NCBI RefSeq assembly: GCF_014287775.1
Contig: NZ_JACOOZ010000010.1
Span: forward strand, 56,128-120,127
Origin: Eubacterium_G segne
GTDB lineage: Bacteria; Bacillota; Clostridia; Lachnospirales; Lachnospiraceae
Direction of reading: 5' to 3'
Length of the DNA: 64,000 bases
Under the pieces are notes generated by a model that saw only the letters and a program-made list of their open reading frames with translations, did no database searches and was not told the DNA's origin. The position numbers and the translations under genes are program-made. Each line of letters starts with the position of its first letter. Position 1 is the first letter of the stretch. This document shows, piece by piece, positions 17,487-27,809 of this stretch.

Positions 17487-18884
17487 TTAAAATCTAAAGT
17501 ATAAAAATGGATTATATGAATTATCTATCAGATAAGAAGTAACAACAAATAATATTATAACTATTAAAATTGGTTCTAAAATATTAATTATGTTATTTAG
17601 ATATTTATTTTTTCTTAATTTATCTATTAATGTTTTAATAAAAGGAGTAGCCCCAAATATAGCAATAATTAATATTGGTAAATAACTCTTTAAATAATGA
17701 AGTGTATAATCATTAATAAAAACCTCTCCATTCATACCAAATAACCCTTTAATATTAATCAAAGCCTCTGACATATTGTCAGAATTAAATATAACAAATA
17801 ATATCATAACAATAAATAATACATATATTCTTCTTATAAAAGAAGGTAATTTTTCCATAAATTTATTAAGGAATATTTTTTCTATTATAAGAAGAATTCC
17901 AAACAATAATCCCCATATTAAAAAAGTCCAATTAGCACCATGCCATATTCCAGTTAATAACCATACTATTAAAATATTTCTTATTTGTTTATATTTACCA
18001 TCTCTATTGCCTCCAAGTGGAATATAAACATAATCTTTGAACCATGTACTAAGAGAGATGTGCCATCTTCTCCAAAACTCAGTTATACTTTTTGATATAT
18101 ATGGGTAATTAAAGTTTTCAGGAAAATGAAATCCAAATATTCTTCCAAGACCAATAGCCATATCACTATAAGCTGAAAAATCAAAATACAACTGTAGCAT
18201 ATAACTTATACCAAATATCCAATAAAATATTACGGTTGTTTCATTTAGAGCAAAAGCTTTAGTGCAAAGTTCTCCCAAAGCATTAGCTATTAATACTTTT
18301 TTAGCAAGTCCAATAGAAAATCTTCTAATACCATATGAAAAATTATTAAAACTATGTACTCTATCATCTAATTCTTTTTCTACTGTCTGATATCTAACAA
18401 TAGGTCCTGCGACTAACTGTGGAAATAAAGACACATAAGTTGCTAAATTTATAATGTTTTTTTGAACTTTAACTTTACCATTATATACATCAATAAGATA
18501 ACTCATAATTTGAAATGTATAAAATGATATTCCTATTGGTAATGCAATATTTAATAATTTAATATTAGCATTAGATATATCATTAATTGATTGTATGATA
18601 AAATCAGTATATTTAAATATTATTAATAAAAATATATGTATAATTAAAGTTGTTATTAATATATTTTCACTTTGATTTTTATATTTATCAATTAAAATAG
18701 CACCTATATAAGCAATAATAATTTCTGCAATCATTAAAAAAACATATTTAGGTTCTCCGTAAAGATAAAATAATAAAGATGCAATTAATAAAATAATATT
18801 TTTATATTTTTTAGGTGTTATAAAATATATAATTATTAATGCTGGTAAAAAATAATATAAAAAACTAATACTACTAAATAACAT
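17487..18884 (-). CDS. MBOAT family O-acyltransferase (AlgI/DltB-like)
   Basis: 465 residues with about 11 membrane segments. The family core is clear: GISFYTFQIMSYLIDVYNGK, LVAGPIVRY, FDFSAYSDMAIGLGRIFGF, FWRRWHISLSTWFKDYVYIPLGGNR and the catalytic-His region LTGIWHGANWTFLIWG. Such proteins move acyl groups across the membrane for polysaccharide or teichoic-acid acylation. AAAGGAGG precedes the ATG. The downstream DHHW protein, 11 bp away, is its likely periplasm-side partner. Confidence 0.95.
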   Translation of the reverse strand: MLFSSISFLYYFLPALIIIYFITPKKYKNIILLIASLLFYLYGEPKYVFLMIAEIIIAYIGAILIDKYKNQSENILITTLIIHIFLLIIFKYTDFIIQSINDISNANIKLLNIALPIGISFYTFQIMSYLIDVYNGKVKVQKNIINLATYVSLFPQLVAGPIVRYQTVEKELDDRVHSFNNFSYGIRRFSIGLAKKVLIANALGELCTKAFALNETTVIFYWIFGISYMLQLYFDFSAYSDMAIGLGRIFGFHFPENFNYPYISKSITEFWRRWHISLSTWFKDYVYIPLGGNRDGKYKQIRNILIVWLLTGIWHGANWTFLIWGLLFGILLIIEKIFLNKFMEKLPSFIRRIYVLFIVMILFVIFNSDNMSEALINIKGLFGMNGEVFINDYTLHYLKSYLPILIIAIFGATPFIKTLIDKLRKNKYLNNIINILEPILIVIILFVVTSYLIDNSYNPFLYFRF

Positions 18885-18923
18885 CTTATCCTCCTTTAAA
18901 AAGGCACCTTAAAAGGTTCTTCA

Positions 18924-19493
18924 TTATTTTTCTTCGTCATTTGATTTTTCTAATTCTTTTCCAATATTATTATTTACATATTTCTTAAAATCATTATATA
19001 CTGCTTTAGCAACATCTTTATCAGCCATTACAGAAAATATTACATTACCACTATTTGTGATATATAATTGTTCTGCAGAAACACAAATCCAACGTCTCAT
19101 ATCAATATTATCTAACATCTCTTGTTTAATTTTTTCTACATCAGCATTGTCTTTAACCTTAACAATAGCAACTGAATAAGCTTGTGCTGTTATCAATGGT
19201 TCTGATACAACAATTGATTCGATTCCATCATTTGTTTTTAATCCAGTATAACTAGTAACTTCATCAATATTCTTTATATCTACTTTCATAGTTTCAAGTT
19301 CGGGTAAAACATTTTTGTTATTTTTATTTATAGTATTAATAACGTCATTAATGTCATTAATGGCTTTTGGTGTTTCAACATTACCTTTGTTACCACTACC
19401 TTTGTTACCACTACCTGATACTAGTATGAATATTATAAATGAGATAGCTGCTAATAATATCAAACCTATTATAAAAAATTTTTTTTGTTTCAT
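18924..19493 (-). CDS. DUF4358 membrane-anchored protein
   Basis: 189 residues: a basic start, one membrane helix (residues 6-27), a Gly/Ser/Asn linker, and a DUF4358 domain (DEVTSYTGLKTNDGIESIVVSEPL, AYSVAIVKVKDNADVEKIKQEM). DUF4358 genes commonly sit with MBOAT and DHHW genes in Lachnospiraceae. TAGGAGG precedes the ATG. A candidate extended -10 (TGATAGAAT on the minus strand, about 19517-19525) lies 24 bp upstream, suggesting the trio starts here. Confidence 0.87.
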   Translation of the reverse strand: MKQKKFFIIGLILLAAISFIIFILVSGSGNKGSGNKGNVETPKAINDINDVINTINKNNKNVLPELETMKVDIKNIDEVTSYTGLKTNDGIESIVVSEPLITAQAYSVAIVKVKDNADVEKIKQEMLDNIDMRRWICVSAEQLYITNSGNVIFSVMADKDVAKAVYNDFKKYVNNNIGKELEKSNDEEK

Positions 19494-19526
19494 TTCTTTT
19501 TCCTCCTATTATCAAAATTCTATCAC

Positions 19527-20694
19527 ATTTTTACTAGAATTTCCAGAAAAAGTATTAGGTTTTACAAATATAGAAACTGTACTTAAATACATTTTTGAAT
19601 TATCTGTAGAAGAGAAGATTATTTTGGTGTTGGATGAGTACCCATATATAAGGGAATCAGTTAGTGGTATGGACAGTATATTGCAGGCATTAATTGACAA
19701 GTATAGAGATAAATCTAAATTATCGCTGATAATATTAGGTTCGTATGTTGATGTAATGAGGTCACTTTTAGAACATTCAAATCCTTTATATGGACGAGTT
19801 GATTTGACGATTAACTTGCGACAGATGGATTACTATGAGTCTTCATTGTTTTATCCTAAATATTCAGAAGAGGATAGAGTAAGAATTTATTCTGTGTTTG
19901 GAGGTATACCATATTATAACAGATTAGTGGACGATTCTAAGAGTGTAAAAGAGAACATTATTGAACTTATTGCTTCGCCGGGAGCAAGATTGGAAAATGA
20001 AGTATCAATGTATTTAAATTCTGAAATTTCAAAAATAGTAAATGTAAATGAAGTTTTTGAAGCGTTAGCAAAAGGGTATCACAAATATAGTGACATATTA
20101 TCACAATCTCATGTCTCTAGCGGACCAACGCTCGTGGACGTGCTTGACAAATTAATGAAGATGGAAGTGGTTATAAAAACAAGTCCCATAAATGATGAAA
20201 ACAATAAAAGAAAGACAGGATATTATATTTCTGATAATCTTTCGTTATTTTATTACAAGTATATCTTTAAATACTCATCTCAGATGAATATTATGGATTC
20301 CAATGTATTTTATAAAAAATATATAGAAAAAGATTTTGAAGAACAGTATGTTCCCCATATGTTTGAGTCGATATGTCGCCAGTATCTGATTAGAAAAAAC
20401 AGAAAGGGAGAGATTGAGCCGGTTATTGAGAAGATAGGAAAATATTACTATGACAATCCTAAAGAACATAACAATGGTGAATTTGATGTTGTAACTGAAG
20501 ATGAAAAAGGATATGTTTTTTATGAAGTTAAATTCAAAAATAAACCAATTACAGATGAAATAATAGATAAGGAAATAAAGCAGGTAGAGGCTGCGGGATT
20601 AAATTGCTACAAATATGTATTTATTTCTAAATCCGGATTTAAAAACAAAAATAGAAGCAATGTAGAGTTGATAGAATTAAAGGAGTTATATTAA
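19527..20694 (+). pseudogene. AAA ATPase, archaeal-type with DUF234-like C-terminus, 5'-truncated
   Basis: The homologous part reads LEFPEKVLGFTNIETVLKYI, then a Walker B strand KIILVLDEYPY, SLIILGSYVDVM, VFGGIPYYN and a PDDEXK-like C-terminus (GEFDVVTEDEKGYVFYEVKFKN). Members normally begin with about 90 more residues holding Walker A (GRRRxGKT); these are missing and the sequence upstream is the antisense of the DUF4358 gene. The frame remains open upstream only by chance. It was probably cut when the MBOAT block arrived. Confidence 0.8.
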
Positions 20695-20779
20695 GTTTGT
20701 TGCACAGAAACATATGAGTTATAAAAGACACATGCAAGCTGTTCAAATGTGATATAGTAAAAGAGAAGGGGATATTACA

Positions 20780-20932
20780 ATGTCAAAATTTAAAGATAAA
20801 TTTCATTTATTGCCAGAACAGAATTTGTTCTTGGCAAAGAAGAAACTAGATGAAAATATATATTGCGGAATGAAAATGAAGAAGTTAAAGCAATTTTTGT
20901 ATGACAATGCAATTTTGGGCTTAACTGTTTAA
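20780..20932 (+). pseudogene. Fic-family N-terminal stub
   Basis: ATG 20780 after AGAAGGGG opens a 50-codon frame, FKDKFHLLPEQNLFLAKKKL ... DENIYCGMKM, which is the N-terminal signature of a common clostridial Fic protein. It then shifts into unrelated sequence and stops. The rest of the gene is gone. Confidence 0.6.
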
Positions 20933-20946
20933 ATATATTAAGTATA

Positions 20947-20987
20947 AACTACCTGCTTTCTGGTGCGAAGGTTGGTAGTTTTTTTAT
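20947..20987 (+). terminator. Terminator-like hairpin
   Basis: AAACTACC and GGTAGTTT flank an 18-base loop and are followed by T7. It ends the decayed ATPase/Fic region. The rest of 20933-21123 holds no gene. Confidence 0.7.
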
Positions 20988-21123
20988 TAAAAAAATATAT
21001 ATGAACACGGTATTGCATCGAAAATATTACGGCTAAAATGTAAAAAAGAATAAAATTATCAGACATTATATAGTATAATTGTATCATCATAATAGCAAGC
21101 GGAAAATTGGAAGGAAGGAACGG

Positions 21124-21570
21124 ATGAAAAAAACGCTAAAGTTACTAATGTTAATGGGAGTAGTTGCGCTGGGAATTAATTTTACGGAGGTAAAAGCGGA
21201 GACAACAACAGTTGATGTAACAACAGCACATCAGGAAGCAATTACGACACCGGAAACAAAGGCACAGATATTTGTTGTGGAAAAGGTGAAACCTGATGTA
21301 GTAATTTGTTATCATCAGGCAGGTAAAGTTATGTACCATCGAAAGCATACAAAACTTAGTAATATGCTTTATTCCGTGACAAAATATACCCACATAATAA
21401 GTGGTGAGACGCAGTATGGAACATTCAGTGATTATCTGGATGATAGAAATATATTAAACTGCACATTGGAAACAGGTCCAATGCCTGCACCTGTAAAAAA
21501 TAGTGAATTTAAAAAAATATACAGAACAAATAAAAACGTATTGATAGCAGTGGCAAAGATGTATTCATAA
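21124..21570 (+). CDS. Small secreted protein of unknown function
   Basis: About 148 residues. Signal peptide KKTLKLLMLMGVVALGINF, then a Thr-rich stretch (ETTTVDVTTAHQEAITTPET) like those in the amidase-like and GH81 proteins of this window. A compact domain with HRKHTKLSNMLYSVTKYTHI follows. ATG 21124 has AAGGAAGG upstream; a farther in-frame ATG at 21079 would spoil the signal peptide. No family recognised. Confidence 0.7.
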   Translation: MKKTLKLLMLMGVVALGINFTEVKAETTTVDVTTAHQEAITTPETKAQIFVVEKVKPDVVICYHQAGKVMYHRKHTKLSNMLYSVTKYTHIISGETQYGTFSDYLDDRNILNCTLETGPMPAPVKNSEFKKIYRTNKNVLIAVAKMYS

Positions 21571-21808
21571 AGTAAACAATAACTTTTAAGGTTAAGAAGT
21601 TATAAGCAAAAAGTCAGATGTTCAGACAACGACCTGTTATTATGAAGTTTAGCCCTTTCAAGATGGAAAAAAAATAGTGATATAAGATGAAAAATGCATA
21701 TAAATTTTAAAAACAAGCATCTTGTACTATATTTAAGTTTGTTTTATAACTGATAATAGAGTTGCTTTTTTTGAAAAATGTTAATAGTTCTTTAGAGGAG
21801 AGATATTT

Positions 21809-24800
21809 ATGAGTAAAGCATTAAAAAAAATAGTATGTGTAATTGTATGTTTGTCAATGGCATTTGGAGGGATATCAGTGCCAAATTTATTTACAGTAAA
21901 AGGAGAACAGACAAAATATATGGGAAGTGGAAGTATTGCAGAAGGATTGCCAAAGGCGTTGCAAAGTGATGCATCAAAACTGCCATCTAAAAGTAATAGC
22001 AATGTAACAAGATTTACAACAGATAATTATGATAATAACAATGGAGCTTTTGATACAAATAACTGGGGAACATCTGCAATGTGGAATTTTAATGGAAATA
22101 ATAAGTATTCCGGTAGCATGTATACTTATCCATTGGCATTTAAAGCTGCGAAAGATGGTATGTGGATATCAAAGCCAAGTACAAGAATTGGTTCTACATA
22201 TTGCGTTATGACTCTTACTACAAATGGAGATTATACAGATTTTTCCGTAAGACCGGACTTTTCCACGGAAAATGCAAAGGTAGATAAAATATCTGATTGG
22301 ACATATGATGTGGTTTTGGAAAACAAAAATGATAACAGTCAATATCTGAAAACAACAATTGTACAGGGAAGTCCTTTTGGATTTTTTACATTAAAGAACA
22401 GCAAAAAGCTGACAGTTGCAAAATACAGAAAAGATGTTGATTCAAAGATTATTTATTATGATGGTACAACTCTTAAAAATTCGTCATATGTAGTTCTAAA
22501 AGTATATGATGACACTGATGAAAAAAACGGCTATCCAAAATATGATTATTATGGAATATATCTGCCAAAGGGAACAACACTGACACAGACAGACAACAGT
22601 TCAAGTAGTGTTGGAAATATTAATATAGAATTTTCATCAGAGCAGAAAGCTTATTTTTCAATGGCATGGCTTACTGAGTCAGACGGAAGTGATGCAGAAG
22701 CATTGGCAATTGCAAAGGAATATAAAGCATATGCTTACAATTTTATAACAGACACAAAAGCTGAATACACATATAATCAGCAGGTTTCAACTGTGTCTAC
22801 AAAATACATTTATACAGTTGATAAAAAAAGCGAAAGCACAGTTGATGGAACAATAATGGGCATAATGCCACATCAGTACAAAAATATAAAGACAAATATT
22901 TCATACATGAAAAATACAGCAAGAACCTTAAGAGGAACAGTAAAGTTTGTAAAGGGTTCATCATTTACAACAGAACTTAAATATTCAGGTGTACTTCCTT
23001 TTGTAACAGGAGTAGCAGACAATGACAAAAGCAAATTAAAAGAATATGTAAATGAATACATGACATCAAAAATGCCGATAAATGGTAATTATGAATTATG
23101 CGTAGATGAAACTAATGGAGACCCATATGCGTATGGAAAGCAATTAAATCGTGCATCAAATATGTTGGCGGCAGCAGAGGATGTAAATGATACTGAAAGC
23201 AGTGAACGTATTTTAAGGGCAATGGAAAAATCTTTGGAAGACTGGTTTACATACTCAGGCGATGGAGATGGAAAGTATTTTGCCTATGATGATGGCATAG
23301 GTTCTTTGTTTAGTTTCCCATCATCTTATAATTCCATTGACCAGATGAACGATCATCATTTTCATTATGGATATTTTATTGCAGCAGCAGCACAGGTGGG
23401 ATTAAGAGATAAACAGTGGATTAAAAAATATGCACCGGTTATAGAAGAATTAATTGACGATATAGCATGTACAAAGCAAAACAGCAAGGATTCAAGATAT
23501 CCATATATGAGAAACTTTTCGCCTTTTGAGGGCCACTCATGGGCATCAGGATTTGAAGATCCTGAAAGTGGAAACAATCAGGAGTCAACATCTGAGGCAA
23601 TGAATGCCTGGTATGGAGTGATTTTATACGGAATGGCAAGTGACAATGAGAAAATAAAAGATTTGGGAATCTATTTATATACAACAGAATTGTCTGCCAT
23701 CAATTCATATTGGTTTGATATTGATCAGGATGTGCTGGACAGTAAGTATGTAAAACAGGGAACAAATCAGATAAAAAACAACATGGCCTCTCTTGTATGG
23801 AGTGGAAAATATGACTATGCAACATGGTTTTCAGCAGATCCTGCCATGGTTCAGGGAATTCAGCTTTTGCCTATAACAGCAGGTTCATATTATCTTGCCA
23901 CAAACAAGGAATACATAAAGAACAGTATAGAAACACTGAAAAATAAAGGCAATTCAAAATCATGGAACGATATATGGAGTGAGTATCTGGCTATGGCTGA
24001 TCCTGACGGAGGATTTGACAGATGGGGTGGATCAACACCGGAAAATGGTGAGACAAATGCACATATTTATCAATTTATAAAATCATTGCAAAAGGCAGGA
24101 ACACCTGAGACAGGCATTACTTCAAATACAGAGTTAAGTATGGTGTTTAAAGATTCAAATGGCGAGAAAACTTACGCAGTGTATAATGCAGACAGTAAAA
24201 TAAAAACAGTACAGTTTTCTGATGGAGCAAAATTTAGCGCAGCACCAAACCAGATGACTATAAGAACAGAAAGCCAGATGAAGGGACAGGAATACTATGT
24301 AGAGTATTATGTGCAAAATGTAAGTGGTCAGTATGACTTGGCAGGAACTGACATACAGTATGGTAAAAATAATGAAAAAGTGCAGATAACACCAACAGAG
24401 AAAAAAGGTTATATTATAAATAAGGAAAAGAGTGTGTTGGAAGGAACCATAAAATCTGGAGGAACACATTTGAAAATATATTATGACAGAGGAAAATATA
24501 ATATAACTTATCAGTTAAATGGTGGCACATGTAACAACATGGTAAATTCATATGTGTATGGTGAAACCATAGACCTGCCAACACCACGAAAAGAAAACAG
24601 TGTGTTTAGGGGGTGGTACACAGATGCATCATATTCAAACAAAATAGAAAAAATAGACAGTGATGTATATGGAAACATAACATTGTATGCATGTTGGGCA
24701 TCAGCCGGGGACTGTTATATCAATGACAATCTTTATATGACAATGAATGGATATAAGGCAACATTTGTAGCGTTAAATGACAGTGCTTCCAACATAATAG

Positions 24801-25948
24801 TTTTATATCACATATATGATACTATAGAGGAGGCAACAGAAGCCTATAATAATGACAGTATTGCAGGATATATAGGACAGGAACTTGGTAAAAATAATGG
24901 GTATTGGTCAAAGGATATAGATTTGACTTCATATAAGGATAAATACATAGTGTTTGCATTTAATATAATTAGTGAACACGGAACAGTATCTGAAAAAGGA
25001 TTTAAAAAGATAACAAATGCACCAGGCAATCCGGACGAATCAATAGTAGTACCAACAACTAAGGAAAATGCGACAACTACAAAACCTGCAGGTAATACTA
25101 CATGGTCAAAAGTAATAGGCAATGATTCATTGGAGTATAGCGTAATAGCCGGTGAAACAAAATTGGTATTGATAAAGTACGAGGCAGGAAAGGTTTATGT
25201 AGGATTAAATCTTGCAGCAAAGTTTTCATCAGTGACATGGGATGACAAAAATATGACACCGGAGGCTGGAGCCTTTGTAAATATATCTGATGCTGACCTG
25301 TCAAGTGGCAGATACCACACACTAAAGGTGGTGGATTATTATAACAAAGAAAGCGTTACGATATTGTTTAAAAATACAAATATATCGGAAGAAACAACAA
25401 CTGTAAATGAAACTAAAGTAAATCAGGAGACAACTGCAGAATTAGAAGGCTTAATAAAAATAGAGGGAGTTTGTATAAATACCAAAATTGGTGGAATGAA
25501 AATAGTGGCAAAAGTAACTGACAGTATTAATAATAAAAAAGTAACTAAGTTTGGTTTGATTTATGGTCTGTTAAAATATAATGGGAAAAAAACAGGAATA
25601 ACATCTGACCATTTGAAAATTGGAATGGAGGGTCAGTTTGTAAGGAGTTATAATACAACACAAAAGGGCATTTGGAAAAAAACAGATAATACAACTACGT
25701 ATGTAGAAACTATGACGTATGGTGCAAATAGCAAAGAGGCATATACTGCAGAGTATAAAGCAAGAGCCTATGCTGTGTTAGAAGACGGAGAAATAGTGTA
25801 CAGTAATGCAATAGATTACTCAGTGTATGAAATAGCAGAACAGTTGTATAATAATTGTATGATGCCAACAATAGATGGACATAAATATCTATATAACACC
25901 ATATTAACCAAGGTGACACCTGAATATACAGAGAAAATATATAAATAA
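21809..25948 (+). CDS. Secreted GH81 endo-beta-1,3-glucanase, multidomain
   Basis: 1379 residues. Signal peptide (1-30), then a GH81 catalytic region to about residue 780. Signatures are ILPYSGV-type strands, DHHFHYGYFIAAAAQ (from D515), RNFSPFEGHSWASG and QESTSEAMNAWYG with glutamates E592 and E596. GH81 enzymes cut beta-1,3-glucans such as laminarin, curdlan or yeast glucan. A Listeria-Bacteroides repeat (NITYQLNGGT..GWYTD..ITLYACW) starts near residue 899, followed by Thr-rich linkers near 1085 and 1200 and further beta-domains. GAGGAGAG precedes the ATG. It is one of the longest genes here and appears monocistronic. Confidence 0.93.
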   Translation: MSKALKKIVCVIVCLSMAFGGISVPNLFTVKGEQTKYMGSGSIAEGLPKALQSDASKLPSKSNSNVTRFTTDNYDNNNGAFDTNNWGTSAMWNFNGNNKYSGSMYTYPLAFKAAKDGMWISKPSTRIGSTYCVMTLTTNGDYTDFSVRPDFSTENAKVDKISDWTYDVVLENKNDNSQYLKTTIVQGSPFGFFTLKNSKKLTVAKYRKDVDSKIIYYDGTTLKNSSYVVLKVYDDTDEKNGYPKYDYYGIYLPKGTTLTQTDNSSSSVGNINIEFSSEQKAYFSMAWLTESDGSDAEALAIAKEYKAYAYNFITDTKAEYTYNQQVSTVSTKYIYTVDKKSESTVDGTIMGIMPHQYKNIKTNISYMKNTARTLRGTVKFVKGSSFTTELKYSGVLPFVTGVADNDKSKLKEYVNEYMTSKMPINGNYELCVDETNGDPYAYGKQLNRASNMLAAAEDVNDTESSERILRAMEKSLEDWFTYSGDGDGKYFAYDDGIGSLFSFPSSYNSIDQMNDHHFHYGYFIAAAAQVGLRDKQWIKKYAPVIEELIDDIACTKQNSKDSRYPYMRNFSPFEGHSWASGFEDPESGNNQESTSEAMNAWYGVILYGMASDNEKIKDLGIYLYTTELSAINSYWFDIDQDVLDSKYVKQGTNQIKNNMASLVWSGKYDYATWFSADPAMVQGIQLLPITAGSYYLATNKEYIKNSIETLKNKGNSKSWNDIWSEYLAMADPDGGFDRWGGSTPENGETNAHIYQFIKSLQKAGTPETGITSNTELSMVFKDSNGEKTYAVYNADSKIKTVQFSDGAKFSAAPNQMTIRTESQMKGQEYYVEYYVQNVSGQYDLAGTDIQYGKNNEKVQITPTEKKGYIINKEKSVLEGTIKSGGTHLKIYYDRGKYNITYQLNGGTCNNMVNSYVYGETIDLPTPRKENSVFRGWYTDASYSNKIEKIDSDVYGNITLYACWASAGDCYINDNLYMTMNGYKATFVALNDSASNIIVLYHIYDTIEEATEAYNNDSIAGYIGQELGKNNGYWSKDIDLTSYKDKYIVFAFNIISEHGTVSEKGFKKITNAPGNPDESIVVPTTKENATTTKPAGNTTWSKVIGNDSLEYSVIAGETKLVLIKYEAGKVYVGLNLAAKFSSVTWDDKNMTPEAGAFVNISDADLSSGRYHTLKVVDYYNKESVTILFKNTNISEETTTVNETKVNQETTAELEGLIKIEGVCINTKIGGMKIVAKVTDSINNKKVTKFGLIYGLLKYNGKKTGITSDHLKIGMEGQFVRSYNTTQKGIWKKTDNTTTYVETMTYGANSKEAYTAEYKARAYAVLEDGEIVYSNAIDYSVYEIAEQLYNNCMMPTIDGHKYLYNTILTKVTPEYTEKIYK

Positions 25949-25951
25949 TAA

Positions 25952-26000
25952 AAAGCCGGTTGTGTAAAAAAATATAATGCATGACCGGTTTCAACACATA
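25952..26000 (+). terminator. Possible terminator after the glucanase gene
   Basis: AAAGCCGGT and ACCGGTTT form a stem around a 25-base A+T-rich loop. The T-run is poor, so termination is uncertain. Confidence 0.45.
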
Positions 26001-26038
26001 AATATCTTGCATAGAATCATACTGATGGAGGGCACGCC

Positions 26039-27190
26039 ATGGAAAATTTAATAGAATATTATTGCAGTCTAAACGTAAAGAAATTCTCAAAAATGCTGGA
26101 TAATACCACGCAGTGTTACAAGTTTTTCTGGTTAGATTCCATAATGCAGCTAGTAGCAAGAGGAGAGGAAACACCAACATTTCTTGAAATTTTTGCAGGC
26201 ATGATAGCAGATGCATGGTATGCAGTTAGTGAATATCACTTAAGACTTGGTCCTAAAAACAAGGACGGAAGCAGTTCAGATATTTTAGAACGGGCTGTCA
26301 ACAAGTTGGGACAGGCTGTGGATATTAAAAATGATGAGGCTAGAGATATCATAATTGAAAAGATAAAATCCAACAGACATTGTGTTAAAAAAGAGATGAT
26401 GGATTTGGCAAAAAACGTGCCTTATCGTATATTGTCACCCTTTATTGAAGAGATTAAGGGAAATGATCCTTTGTGGGACAAGAGGAAACACCTGATAACA
26501 TATTTCGATATGGTGGATAAAAAAGAATGTCTGCCATATAAAATAGAAGAGGGGACAGGATTGAACAAAAAAATCATAATAAATAACTCTTGGAGAAGCT
26601 TTTTCATTGATAATATGGTAACAATTCGTGGCTGGATTAAGATGAAAAAATTAAAATATCTTCAGGACAGAAATCCCGGTGTGCCTGGCATTATATATAA
26701 GTTGGAGCCTGAAAAGGATAAAAAACGCAGGCTTGAAAAAGCCCGAAAGCTTTGGGATTGTGTAATGGAAATAAATGGCGGTGAGTTTAGTGATATTTAT
26801 TCTAACGCTCCCCTTAATGGCGAATACGATATTGACCACTTTATCCCCTGGTCTTACGTGGCAAATGACGAGCTTTGGAATTTGGTTCCTGTCAAGGGAA
26901 ATCTTAATTCTGCCAAAAACAACAGACTTCCCCAATGGGAAAACTACTACGGGGGCTTTGCTCACCGGCAATATCTGTTAAATAGAACAGTTCATAGTAA
27001 TGAATATGCAGGGCGGCTTTTTAACGATTGTAAAAGATATAATCTTAATTCAATATGGCCTTTAGACGAATTGTACATAGAAGGGATTGAACCGGATAAT
27101 TTTAGCCAGGTTCTTTATAAAAGACTACATCCCATTTATGAATCAGCATTAACTCAGGGATACAGCGTGTGGGAAAATAAAATCAGTTAA
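26039..27190 (+). CDS. HNH endonuclease domain protein
   Basis: 383 residues. The C-terminal part has an HNH core YDIDHFIPWSYVANDELWNL with D264-I-D266-H267, then NLVPVKGNLNSAKNNRLP, which supplies the N and later H positions. The N-terminal two thirds (CYKFFWLDSIMQLVARGEE, FLEIFAGMIADAWYAVSEYH) match a conserved family of HNH proteins of unknown role, plausibly DNA defence. GGAGGGCACGCC precedes the ATG. It lies 19 bp upstream of a HipB-like gene, so it may be part of a defence or toxin-antitoxin cassette. Confidence 0.88.
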   Translation: MENLIEYYCSLNVKKFSKMLDNTTQCYKFFWLDSIMQLVARGEETPTFLEIFAGMIADAWYAVSEYHLRLGPKNKDGSSSDILERAVNKLGQAVDIKNDEARDIIIEKIKSNRHCVKKEMMDLAKNVPYRILSPFIEEIKGNDPLWDKRKHLITYFDMVDKKECLPYKIEEGTGLNKKIIINNSWRSFFIDNMVTIRGWIKMKKLKYLQDRNPGVPGIIYKLEPEKDKKRRLEKARKLWDCVMEINGGEFSDIYSNAPLNGEYDIDHFIPWSYVANDELWNLVPVKGNLNSAKNNRLPQWENYYGGFAHRQYLLNRTVHSNEYAGRLFNDCKRYNLNSIWPLDELYIEGIEPDNFSQVLYKRLHPIYESALTQGYSVWENKIS

Positions 27191-27260
27191 TAGGAGGAAG
27201 GCATAATGTTTGACACGGGAAATGGATAAAATATTATCCATAAAGGAGAAGGACAACTTG

Positions 27261-27539
27261 ATGCAAAATTATATATGGGAAACCCCTGAAGAAATTAATT
27301 TGAAAATTGCAGACAGACTTAAGAATATAAGGAAAAGGCGTCGTATTTCCCAAAAAAAACTTTCTGAAATCAGTGGAGTAAGCTATGGCTCCATAAAACG
27401 TTTTGAAACCACAGGGCAGATTTCACTGCTAAGTTTAACAAGAATAGCAACGGCATTGGATGTGGTTAATGAATTAAGGGAAATATTTTCACAGGTTCCA
27501 TACAAAAACATTCAGGAGGTAATTAATGAAAACAAGTGA
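27261..27539 (+). CDS. XRE-family regulator, HipB-like antitoxin
   Basis: About 92 residues: a helix-turn-helix (RISQKKLSEISGVSYGSIKRFETTGQISLLSLTRIATAL) and the family ending (NIQEVINENK). Starts at 27210 (TTG) and 27222 (ATG) are also in frame, but ATG 27261 follows GGAGAAGGA and fits homologous lengths. Its end overlaps the start of a hipA remnant by 14 bp. As the toxin is broken, this may be an orphan antitoxin. Confidence 0.83.
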   Translation: MQNYIWETPEEINLKIADRLKNIRKRRRISQKKLSEISGVSYGSIKRFETTGQISLLSLTRIATALDVVNELREIFSQVPYKNIQEVINENK

Positions 27540-27794
27540 AATAATAAATGTATTTTATAATGAACGTCCTGTTGGAACCTTAGCACTTGGCGGCTTAGCC
27601 CGGCATATGATTTGACCTATAGCAATACCTACTATGGAGAGCATACTACAACGGTAGCAGGGAATGGCAGAAATCCGGGAGTAAAGGAATTAACAGAAGT
27701 AGGTGTTAATGCCGGTTTGAAAAAACAATATTGTGAAGAGGTAGCAGGGGAAATAAGAGATTTAGTGGAAGAAATGTTAAACAATTATATATAA
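27526..27794 (+). pseudogene. hipA toxin gene with a large internal deletion
   Basis: The first 29 codons (SEIINVFYNERPVGTLAL) are a HipA N-terminus with AGGAGG upstream. At about 27605 the frame changes directly to the C-terminus AYDLTYSNTYYGEHTTTV, GVKELTEVGVNAGLKK and IRDLVEEML. The kinase core between (about 250-300 residues in family members) is missing, so no HipA kinase can be made. Confidence 0.8.
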
Positions 27795-27809
27795 AGAGGA
27801 GAAGATTAT

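Noticed and set aside
19315..19526. Upstream extension of the ATPase frame
   Set aside because: It is the antisense of the DUF4358 gene; ATPase homology begins only at about 19527.
24844..25322. Minus-strand frames within the GH81 gene
   Set aside because: They are shadows of the Thr-rich linker codons of the glucanase.
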